A stretch of 7,573 nt of DNA from Melioribacteraceae bacterium (GCA_027036655.1 JALWEC010000428.1:1-7573), one strand, 5' to 3'; positions 1 to 5,559 are shown, numbered from the stretch's first letter. Numbers and translations: made by a program. Notes: a model not told the origin generated them from the letters alone.

Positions 1-80
1 GGTAAATTCTTTCTTACTCTCGATGCGACAATCTTAACTTCCCCTATCGAAGAATTAATATTCTCGATACGTCCAATCAT
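1..80 (-). CDS. N-terminal fragment of an unidentified protein, cut by the window edge
   Basis: The reading frame opens with ATG at 80-78 and runs without a stop to the window edge, giving 26 complete codons (MIGRIENINSSIGEVKIVA, then a basic SRVRKNL). It begins 24 nt after the stop of the upstream gene and in the same direction, so it is probably the next gene of the operon. There is no strong Shine-Dalgarno sequence; the nearest purine stretch (ACGAGATTAG) is far from the ATG. The fragment is too short to assign. A flagellar anti-sigma factor (FlgM-like) would fit the neighbourhood of a sigma-28 gene, but that is only a guess from context. Confidence 0.55.
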   Translation of the reverse strand, partial: MIGRIENINSSIGEVKIVASRVRKNL

Positions 81-104
81 TATTTTTGAGTTTCTAATCT
101 CGTT

Positions 105-695
105 TTATTTGTACATACTTGCCAAAATCCGGAGTTTCATCGCGAGCTGCAATTCTCCTTTGGCAATTTTCTTTTTCCTTGCAAATTTTGTAATAGACTT
201 TCCTCCGTCGGTAACAGTAAAGTTTTGTTCCGTAAGAGATGAACGAAGTTCGGAAATTTCCGGATCAAACTTTGAACCTATCTTTTCCATTCTCATTTTT
301 CGTACCACCTCTTTTAGTTCAACTTCATTGTTCCCGTTCGGGAGTCTTCTACTCTTAATCCATATTGCAAGGATTGTACCAATTAATAAAACCTCGATTA
401 GCAGAAAAAAGGGGAATAATTGCTTCTTCCCAAAAGAAAAATTGGACAAATTTAACCAACTGCTCTCTTTTGGAATTTTTTCTGAGTGTTTTACTGAGGT
501 ATTTCCTTCGGAAATAGTTTGAGTTGTTGAATTTAAGGTTTGATTATTTAATTTTTGTCTTGCTTCGGCTATTTGCCTGCTTAAAATCGTGTGAATGTCG
601 GTATTAATTTTCCCTTCGGTTATTGTCGCTTCTTGTGCGTAATTCGCCGTTACTCCTAATGCAAAGATAAACGCTATGAACAACAACCTTTTCAC
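105..695 (-). CDS. Bitopic membrane protein with signal peptide and basic HTH-like C-terminal tail
   Basis: This is a 196-residue protein of unrecognised family. Residues 1-20 form a signal peptide (MKRLLFIAFIFALGV core) with a likely cleavage NYA|Q, a pattern common in Bacteroidota relatives. Residues 21-92 are polar and Ser/Thr/Asn-rich, presumably periplasmic. A transmembrane helix spans about 93-113, followed by WIKSRR as a positive-inside anchor. The cytoplasmic part (114-196) is charged and ends with a basic segment (about 163-189) containing GKSITKFARKKK and GELQLAMKLR. That segment resembles the short helix-turn-helix tail (IAKK..GKGE..L.L.L) of SwrB-like proteins found near sigD in Bacillus. 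Start choice: GTG at 695, with AGAGG seven bases upstream and no competing ATG. It lies 3 nt after the pseudokinase gene, so translation is probably coupled. FliO was considered because of the similar topology, but the FliO cytoplasmic motif is not evident. Confidence 0.8.
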   Translation of the reverse strand: MKRLLFIAFIFALGVTANYAQEATITEGKINTDIHTILSRQIAEARQKLNNQTLNSTTQTISEGNTSVKHSEKIPKESSWLNLSNFSFGKKQLFPFFLLIEVLLIGTILAIWIKSRRLPNGNNEVELKEVVRKMRMEKIGSKFDPEISELRSSLTEQNFTVTDGGKSITKFARKKKIAKGELQLAMKLRILASMYK

Positions 696-698
696 AAT

Positions 699-1985
699 CT
701 ATCCTCTGATTTTTCTTATTAACGGAAATCCGAGCAAAATCGTAGAACCGCCGTCGATAGATTCCTTAATGGAAAAACTGCCTTCGTGTTTCTTAACAAG
801 ATTTTGAACTATTTTGTAGCTCAGTTCCGGTTTTAGTTTTTCTTCGTTCAACCGAAATGTGGAAATAAATCTCAAATAAATATTGTCGTTTCTGTATCTC
901 GTCTGGATAATAATTCCGCTTCGTCCTTCTTTATTCTTCCTTATTATTCCGAATATGTTTGTGAGAATTTGGTTGATGTAGTTTGCGTGACTCAATATCG
1001 AAGGAATTCCTTCTTCAAAATCCAGAACACATTCGATTTTTGCCGTATCCAAAGTTGACTTGACAATATTGTAATAATCAGCTACAACTTTGTTCAGGTT
1101 AAGAGGAAAAAGTTTAACGGTTTTCTGGTTAAGATTTGTAAACCGGACCAAACGATTTACCGTTTTGTTAATTTTATGAACCTGGCTCTTAATCTTTGAG
1201 ATTTCAATCGCGTTCGTATCTTCAACGTCGAGCACTTCCACCAAACTGATAATCGTCTGCAGCGGAGAGGAAATATCTTCTAAGATTCCTTCGGTCAGCT
1301 CTCCGATTGCGGAAAGTCGAAAATCGTTTGAAAGTTTTCCCTGATAAATCTGCAATTCTTCGTAAGCCGAGTTAAGCTTCTGCTTATAAATTATTTTCTC
1401 AATCTTTGTGATTGTGGTATTAAGCAGCACCTGAATCATTCTTTTGTCGATTTCGGTTAAATTTTCGCGACTGATTGTCGATTTGATAATGAAAATACCT
1501 TTATCCACATTATCTCGGATAATCGGGAAAACGAGATAATTTAACTCGGCTCCTTTTTCAGTGTAACTGTCCAAATCGGGGAAAACATAAGATGATTTAC
1601 TCTCGAAAATTACGGAGAGAATACCCTCTTTATGAAATCTGTTCGCAACTTCCAAAAGAGAGGAATCAAAATCGTTCGATAACGCTTTAAGCTCGCCTTT
1701 GTTTTCCGCAAAGAAGAAAAGTTCGGATGATTTTGCCGGGACAATTCTTCGTACGGCAAGCTTAAACATTCCGACAAGGGAATCAAGATTGTTGGCGGAT
1801 TGACTTTCATTCTCGAACAAAATTAAGTTCTGAATAATGTGAGAATATTTTTCGGCTAAAACAGCCGGTTCAATTTTTTTCCCGCCGATAAACTCCAATT
1901 CATCGCTTATCGAGCTCTCCTTTTCCGCTCCGAGAGCTTCATAAAAAGTAGGGTATTCTTCAGTATTTAATTTATGTAATTTCAC
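699..1985 (-). CDS. GAF-domain histidine-kinase-like protein, predicted catalytically dead
   Basis: This 428-residue protein appears soluble, with no membrane helix or signal peptide. Residues about 45-195 look like a GAF sensor domain, including the late LVFPIIRDNVDKGIFII strand pair. A coiled linker (about 196-220) leads to a DHp-like hairpin (about 221-285) and a HATPase-like fold (about 295-425). In the DHp motif GELTEGILEDISSPLQ, Glu236 stands where kinases have the phosphoacceptor His (GIAHEINNPL in homologues). The N-box (NQILTNIFGIIRKN) lacks the Asn-Ala pair, with Ile347 at the catalytic Asn position. No DxGxG (G1) or GxGxG (G2) box is visible, although the C-terminal strand GGSTILLGFPL survives. 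It is therefore predicted to neither bind ATP normally nor phosphorylate itself, and to act as a sensor or scaffold. The start is GTG at 1985, 11 nt after the HDOD stop. No ATG precedes residue 73 in frame, and the GGGAA upstream sits unusually close to the start. Confidence 0.8.
   Translation of the reverse strand: MKLHKLNTEEYPTFYEALGAEKESSISDELEFIGGKKIEPAVLAEKYSHIIQNLILFENESQSANNLDSLVGMFKLAVRRIVPAKSSELFFFAENKGELKALSNDFDSSLLEVANRFHKEGILSVIFESKSSYVFPDLDSYTEKGAELNYLVFPIIRDNVDKGIFIIKSTISRENLTEIDKRMIQVLLNTTITKIEKIIYKQKLNSAYEELQIYQGKLSNDFRLSAIGELTEGILEDISSPLQTIISLVEVLDVEDTNAIEISKIKSQVHKINKTVNRLVRFTNLNQKTVKLFPLNLNKVVADYYNIVKSTLDTAKIECVLDFEEGIPSILSHANYINQILTNIFGIIRKNKEGRSGIIIQTRYRNDNIYLRFISTFRLNEEKLKPELSYKIVQNLVKKHEGSFSIKESIDGGSTILLGFPLIRKIRG
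703..707 (-). promoter_or_regulatory. Shine-Dalgarno site that fixes the GTG start at 695
   Basis: On the minus strand AGAGG lies 7 nt before the GTG codon at 695-693 and overlaps the final codons of the preceding kinase-like gene. It supports the non-ATG start and suggests translational coupling between the two genes. Confidence 0.6.
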
Positions 1986-1996
1986 TTCCCAATCAT

Positions 1997-2869
1997 CTAA
2001 ATCAATGAATTATCAATTTCCTGCTTGAACAGGTCTTTATATCCCGATATAAACTCATCCAATTTTTCGCGTGAACCGAATTTAAGCGTATCGATAATCG
2101 ATTCATCGAGAACATAATTATTATCCCAATAGAAGTTACCGATTTCCAATACCTGAGTCATATAATCGGCAAGATGAACAACCGAAGCCATTACCTGGTT
2201 TTCTTGGGCTTTAGAAGGATTATGATGATTTTCAATCGTGGAGCAATGCTGCATCGGCAAGTTCCATTTTTCGGCTAAAAAGCGTCCGATTGTCTGATGG
2301 TCGTAACCGAGTTTTTCAATTTCAACTTCGTGGAAACTCTTTCCGGTTTCATTAACTTCGTCAACAATTTCCATAAACTCGGTGTGGAAGAATTTGTGAA
2401 GAACAGGGATGCCCAAATCGTGGAGTAAGCCCGATACAAAAACTTCGCTTCCGATTCTGAATCCGAGATCTTCGGCAATACGTTTTGACGCGTTACCGGT
2501 TAAAATGGAATGAAGCCAAAATTCCTTCTGGTCAAGATATTTGTCGGTTTTGTTTTTAAACGACTCAATCATCGATAGAGCTATCACAATATTTTTGATA
2601 TCCTGATAACCGATAATTAATATCGCAAAATCAATGGTTGTAACTTTGCGGGGCAAGCCGTACAAAGGAGAATTTGCAATCGACAGGATTTTTGTCGCAA
2701 GTCCCTGGTCTTTTCCTATCATATCTCCGAGCTTTGCCGTGTTGGTTGTCGGATTATCTAACATATTAGATACTTCCATCATTACCTGAGAAACTGCAGG
2801 TAAGTTGTACACATTCGATAGGACTAATTTAGTCCGTTTGCGCCTTTGTTCTAATTCTTGTTCGCTCAT
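1997..2869 (-). CDS. HDOD-domain protein (second of a tandem pair)
   Basis: This 290-residue protein is filled by one HDOD domain, an HD-type fold used in signalling and often linked to chemotaxis, motility or cyclic-di-GMP regulation. The typical opening is seen at residues 22-80: NLPAVSQVMMEV, then KDQGLATKILSIANSP and LPRKVTTIDFAI. The HD-type ligand positions are all filled: His120 (FWLHS), His150-Asp151 (LLHDLG), His191 (DHQTIG), His215-His216 (ENHH) and Asp235 (HLADY). There is no GYP motif and no Lys after HDLG, so it is not a canonical HD-GYP phosphodiesterase. The ATG at 2869 follows a weak AGAGTGG purine stretch. It lies 15 nt after its paralogue and 11 nt before the kinase-like gene. 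HDOD biochemistry is generally unsettled, so an adaptor or signalling role is inferred from family and context. It is closely similar to the preceding gene over its whole length. Confidence 0.9.
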   Translation of the reverse strand: MSEQELEQRRKRTKLVLSNVYNLPAVSQVMMEVSNMLDNPTTNTAKLGDMIGKDQGLATKILSIANSPLYGLPRKVTTIDFAILIIGYQDIKNIVIALSMIESFKNKTDKYLDQKEFWLHSILTGNASKRIAEDLGFRIGSEVFVSGLLHDLGIPVLHKFFHTEFMEIVDEVNETGKSFHEVEIEKLGYDHQTIGRFLAEKWNLPMQHCSTIENHHNPSKAQENQVMASVVHLADYMTQVLEIGNFYWDNNYVLDESIIDTLKFGSREKLDEFISGYKDLFKQEIDNSLI

Positions 2870-2884
2870 TTTACCACTCTTTTA

Positions 2885-3754
2885 TTAGATAAATGTACTG
2901 TTTAATTGTTCTTCGATTAACGGTTTATATTGCTCGATTAATCCGTCCAAATATTCTCTTCCGCTTAACTTCAACGCGTCGTAAACGCCTTCGTCAAGCT
3001 CCAATGATTGATCCCAGTCGAATCCTCCGATATCCGTAAAGTTTAAGATGTAATCAGCCAAATGAACAACGTAAGTTATTTCCTTAAAATCGTCTCTGCT
3101 CTTTGCCGGAGTATGATGAAATGCGGTAACTTCCGCCAACGATTCCGGCAATCCCCATTTGTCAATCAAAAATCTTCCAATATCCGCATGTGTAGCGCCG
3201 AGTATTTCCGTTTCATATTTGGCAAAACAACTTTCCGTTTCTTTCGACTTGTTGTAAATTTCAATGTACTTGTCGTTTAAAAATTTAAATATAAGCGGAA
3301 TTCCCAAATCGTGCAGCAATCCCGCCGTAAAAGCGTCTCCGCTGAAATAATAACCCAAATCATCGGCAATCTTTTTAGAAAGATATGCCGCAAGCATCGA
3401 ATGCTGCCAAAATTTCTTTTGATCAAATTCCTTTCCCTTTATCGACTTAAACGCTTCCATCATCGCAAGGGAAATCACAATATTTTTAATTTGGTTAAAT
3501 CCCAAAATAACAATCGCAAAATCTATTGTCGAAACTCTCCTCGGAATTCCGAATAAAGGAGAGTTGGCAATAACCAAAATTTTAGTAACAAGTCCCTGGT
3601 CCTTTGATATCAAATTACTTAAATCTGTCGCATTCGTGTCTTCCTTATCAAGCAATCTGGTTACTTGCGCCAAAATAACAGGAGCCGACGGCAAGTTATT
3701 AATGTTCTCGAGTGTTTCAAAAACTTCTTGTCGTTTGGTGTCAGTATCTTTCAA
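2885..3754 (-). CDS. HDOD-domain protein (first of a tandem pair), TTG start
   Basis: This 289-residue HDOD protein is colinear with the following gene. In the stretch KDQGLVTKILVIANSP to about residue 103, roughly two thirds of residues are identical to the paralogue, and both proteins end in a similar LNSTFI/DNSLI tail. The HD-type ligands are His118 (FWQHS), His148-Asp149 (LLHDLG), His189 (ATHADIG), His213-His214 (FHH) and Asp234 (HLADY). The start is TTG at 3754-3752, inside the sigma-factor gene, giving a 14-bp overlap. It is supported by GGGA six bases upstream, by an in-frame stop at 3773-3775, and by the absence of any in-frame ATG before the domain is well under way (the first Met is near residue 98). 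Overlap with the sigma gene suggests coupled translation, so sigma factor and HDOD protein should be made together. Function is inferred as motility-linked signalling; no enzymatic activity is assigned. Confidence 0.88.
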   Translation of the reverse strand: MKDTDTKRQEVFETLENINNLPSAPVILAQVTRLLDKEDTNATDLSNLISKDQGLVTKILVIANSPLFGIPRRVSTIDFAIVILGFNQIKNIVISLAMMEAFKSIKGKEFDQKKFWQHSMLAAYLSKKIADDLGYYFSGDAFTAGLLHDLGIPLIFKFLNDKYIEIYNKSKETESCFAKYETEILGATHADIGRFLIDKWGLPESLAEVTAFHHTPAKSRDDFKEITYVVHLADYILNFTDIGGFDWDQSLELDEGVYDALKLSGREYLDGLIEQYKPLIEEQLNSTFI

Positions 3755-4385
3755 AATTTGTCCCGGATTTATTCAATAATATTTCTTTTAATTTGTTCAT
3801 TACTTTTGAGTGCAGTTGCGAAATTCGCGACACCGAAACATCGAGCACTTCGGCAATCTCTTTGTAGTTTAAATTTTCATAATAGTAAAGTGAAATTATC
3901 AATCTTTCTCTTTCCGTAAGATTCTTAATCGCCTCCTTCAGCAGCTCCTTGTCTTCCGATTTCTGAAATTCTTCTTCCGGTTTCGGTTCGTCCGAAGGAA
4001 GAATTTCGTGCAGAGAGTAGCCGTCGTCCGAAGACGAATTGTAATCAAGCGAAATATTGGAATACTTTCTGTTGCCCTGTTCGTCAAAATTATTACGGGG
4101 TTTTATCTGCAGCTTACGAAGTTCGTCAATAATTTTTCCGCGAATCCGCTGGATTGCGTAAGTCTCGAACTTAGTTCCGAAATCAGGGTCAAATCTGTCG
4201 ATAGCTTCGCTTAAACCTTCAACGCCGAACTGGAAATAATCTTTTTCTTCCACAACATTGAGATTTACAAAATGACTGTTTTGAATAACGTAATGAACCA
4301 AATTAGTGTAATTAACAATAATTTGTCTTTTCAACGACTCATTCGGATTCTTTTTATAAAGTTCCCACAGAGTTTTAGTGTTCAT
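3741..4385 (-). CDS. fliA: FliA/sigma-28-type flagellar sigma factor lacking most of region 3
   Basis: This 214-residue alternative sigma factor is expected to direct RNA polymerase to late flagellar and chemotaxis promoters. Region 2 covers about residues 15-97 and includes DYFQFGVEGLSEAIDRFDP, then FETYAIQRIRGKIIDELRK, typical of FliA/SigD/WhiG. Region 4 covers about 144-201 and contains LTERERLIISLYYYENLNYKE and VSVSRISQLHSK, again FliA-like. Between them FliA proteins normally have a helical region 3 after the PRSVR motif. Here KPRNN is followed by only about 15 polar residues before ISLDYNSS and a region-3.2-like LHEILPSDEP segment. The protein is therefore shorter than the usual 235-260 residues. 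The ATG at 4385 lies inside the small membrane gene (11-bp overlap), and the TGA stop overlaps the HDOD gene. The reading frame is intact, so the gap is not a frameshift. Specificity for sigma-28 promoters is inferred. Confidence 0.9.
   Translation of the reverse strand: MNTKTLWELYKKNPNESLKRQIIVNYTNLVHYVIQNSHFVNLNVVEEKDYFQFGVEGLSEAIDRFDPDFGTKFETYAIQRIRGKIIDELRKLQIKPRNNFDEQGNRKYSNISLDYNSSSDDGYSLHEILPSDEPKPEEEFQKSEDKELLKEAIKNLTERERLIISLYYYENLNYKEIAEVLDVSVSRISQLHSKVMNKLKEILLNKSGTNFERY
3761..3764 (-). promoter_or_regulatory. Shine-Dalgarno core supporting the TTG start at 3754
   Basis: GGGA on the minus strand sits 6 nt before the TTG at 3754-3752, within the last codons of the sigma-factor gene. 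It is the best-placed ribosome binding site for the HDOD gene and decides the unusual start codon. Confidence 0.5.
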
Positions 4386-4617
4386 TACTATCGTTTCCCA
4401 TCATAAGTGATTCCTGTTTTTGTACGGCTTTTTTATAAATGGCTTTTCCGACCGATTTAAAAAATACCATGACCAATATGGCGGTCATTACTGTAACAAC
4501 AATAAAAAGAGCGAATGAACGCAATAGAACATCCAACACAGGCAAATTCTGCGCGCTGAAAAACATCATCGACAGAAAAAATACAAGCAAACCGAAATTT
4601 AGAACTATTTTATTCAT
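4375..4617 (-). CDS. Small two-helix inner-membrane protein of unknown function
   Basis: This 80-residue protein has two predicted transmembrane helices, at about 5-21 (VLNFGLLVFFLSMMFF) and about 31-53 (LLRSFALFIVVTVMTAILV). They are followed by a basic cytoplasmic tail (KSVGKAIYKKAVQKQ) and an acidic end (NDSNEH). I do not recognise the family. The frame is open upstream to a TTG at 4662, but the ATG at 4617 is preferred. A near-perfect CAAGGAG sits six bases before it, and the upstream extension would be a Cys/Asn-rich stretch ahead of the first helix. The gene is the first after the 114-nt gap behind flhG and overlaps the sigma-factor gene by 11 bp, which implies translational coupling with it. 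A membrane-linked role in flagellar regulation is possible but rests on location alone. Confidence 0.75.
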   Translation of the reverse strand: MNKIVLNFGLLVFFLSMMFFSAQNLPVLDVLLRSFALFIVVTVMTAILVMVFFKSVGKAIYKKAVQKQESLMMGNDSNEH

Positions 4618-4620
4618 ACT

Positions 4621-4650
4621 ATTCTCCTTGTAATTGTTATTACAAAGAAT
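4621..4650 (-). promoter_or_regulatory. Inverted repeat that overlaps the ribosome binding site of the small membrane gene
   Basis: On the minus strand ATTCTTTGTAAT (4650-4639) is followed by a 4-nt loop AACA and then ATTACAAGGAGAAT (4634-4621). The arms pair as 7 plus 5 base pairs with only the two G residues of AAGGAG bulged out. The ribosome binding site (4624-4630) is thus inside the right arm, and the ATG begins 3 nt beyond the stem. In RNA this could sequester the site for initiation. In DNA it could be an operator. A TATATT at 4653-4648 could be a -10 element, but no convincing -35 is seen. Confidence 0.5.
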
Positions 4651-4679
4651 ATACCAAGACAAAAAACAAAGAAATTTGA

Positions 4680-4718
4680 TTTTTGATAAAAAAAGGTATG
4701 TTTTTTTTTGATAAAAAA
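4680..4718. repeat. Pair of A/T-tract direct repeats in the gap behind flhG
   Basis: The plus strand carries TTTTTGATAAAAAA at 4680-4693 and again at 4705-4718, with centres 25 nt apart. Each copy is itself a near-palindrome of T-tract, GATA and A-tract. They lie in the 114-nt non-coding stretch 4618-4731. They could be paired binding sites or intrinsically bent DNA, but low-complexity sequence of this kind also arises by chance in AT-rich genomes. No GC-rich terminator hairpin is present in the gap. Confidence 0.4.
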
Positions 4719-4731
4719 CGAGAAGAAAATT

Positions 4732-5559
4732 TTATTGGTTACTATTCGCCAGCTGTTTAATTTTAAGTAATTTTCGTGCAATTTCTTTTACGCGCGCCGC
4801 CTCGCTCTTTCCCTTCATTTCTTTAAGAAAAATCCGTTGCGAATATGAACTTTTCCTTATCTCCGCCGAATCGAGAATTATCCCGAGCAGCGGCGTTTCA
4901 ACTTTCAAAAAATTCTTTACGGCGGAGTTAATGTTCCGGTAAGCTATTTCTCCTTCCTCAAGATTATTAGCTTTGTTAACGATAACAAATTTCGAATCGG
5001 AAGTTATTCCGTACTTTAGCATCAGCTTTACGATGACGTATGCGTCCATAACCGCGGTCGGTTCCGGATTTGCCACTACAATCTGAAAATCAGATTTTTT
5101 CAAAACGGACAAAACTTGTTCCCCGCCCCCGGCGGCGGTATCGAGAATAATAAAATCATATTGCCGGTTAAGAGAATCGATATCAAGAAATAATTTGTTA
5201 ATAACCGCAGGCGTTAAATCGGCTTCCCTTACTCCCGATTCGCCGAATATAAACTCCAAGTTGGGACCGAATTTATAAATTGCTTCCTCAATCCCGATTT
5301 CCCTTTGCAGATAATCGCTTAAGGAATATTCGGGCAAAACATCGACAAGAATATGCTGGGCGGCAAAGTTTATGTCAAAATCAATCAGTAATACTTTTTT
5401 CCCGAACTCCGATAACGCATACGCCGTATTCAGCGACATAAAGGATTTGCCGGTTCCGCCTTTGCCCGAAGTAAAAGCCAAAACCGGAGTATGATTACGC
5501 CTTATGCGCGGTAACGCCGCGCGGCTTAATTCCGATATTCGCTGCGCCTGCCCTATCAT
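4732..5559 (-). CDS. flhG: FlhG (YlxH/FleN), MinD-like ATPase controlling flagellar number
   Basis: This 275-residue ParA/MinD-family ATPase is expected to work with FlhF at the membrane to set flagellar number and position. The N-terminal helix (GQAQRISELSRAA, residues 3-15) matches the DQAxxLRxL-type activator helix through which FlhG stimulates FlhF GTPase. The deviant Walker A is at 31-39 (SGKGGTGKS), with the signature Lys33 and Lys38. Switch I is at 57-64 (LLIDFDIN) with Asp60 and Asp62, and Walker B/switch II at 137-143 (IILDTAA). VVANPEPTAVMDAY (161-174) is the usual conserved FlhG/MinD segment. The C-terminal KEIARKLLKIKQL (258-270) is amphipathic and basic, like a membrane-targeting helix. 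The ATG at 5559 overlaps the flhF stop in an ATGA arrangement. Direct adjacency to flhF confirms FlhG over MinD. Confidence 0.95.
   Translation of the reverse strand: MIGQAQRISELSRAALPRIRRNHTPVLAFTSGKGGTGKSFMSLNTAYALSEFGKKVLLIDFDINFAAQHILVDVLPEYSLSDYLQREIGIEEAIYKFGPNLEFIFGESGVREADLTPAVINKLFLDIDSLNRQYDFIILDTAAGGGEQVLSVLKKSDFQIVVANPEPTAVMDAYVIVKLMLKYGITSDSKFVIVNKANNLEEGEIAYRNINSAVKNFLKVETPLLGIILDSAEIRKSSYSQRIFLKEMKGKSEAARVKEIARKLLKIKQLANSNQ

Noticed and set aside
109..522. Open frame on the plus strand opposite the membrane-protein gene
   Set aside because: It is antisense to a gene with a signal peptide, membrane helix and ribosome binding site. It has no recognisable domain and reads like a composition-driven shadow.
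105..695. FliO assignment for the bitopic membrane protein
   Set aside because: Topology is compatible (signal peptide, periplasmic part, one helix, cytoplasmic part), but the short conserved cytoplasmic FliO segment is not seen and no fliN/fliP genes flank it.
1997..3754. HD-GYP cyclic-di-GMP phosphodiesterase assignment for the two HDOD genes
   Set aside because: The GYP motif and the Lys after HDxG are missing, and the N-terminal half has the HDOD signature (KDQGL.TKIL.IANSP).
4618..4662. TTG start at 4662 for the small membrane protein
   Set aside because: The ATG at 4617 has CAAGGAG at ideal spacing, while the TTG has none and would add an unlikely Cys/Asn-rich leader made from the inverted repeat.
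4643..4674. Bacteroidota-type promoter (-33 TTTG, -7 TAnnTTTG) before the small membrane gene
   Set aside because: TTTG is present on the minus strand, but the -7 motif reads TATTCTTTG with one base too many between TA and TTTG, and no -35-like hexamer fits TATATT. The match is too weak to annotate.
4690..4731. Rho-independent terminator after flhG
   Set aside because: There are T-runs and A-runs but no GC-containing stem, so any hairpin would be A-T only and not convincing.
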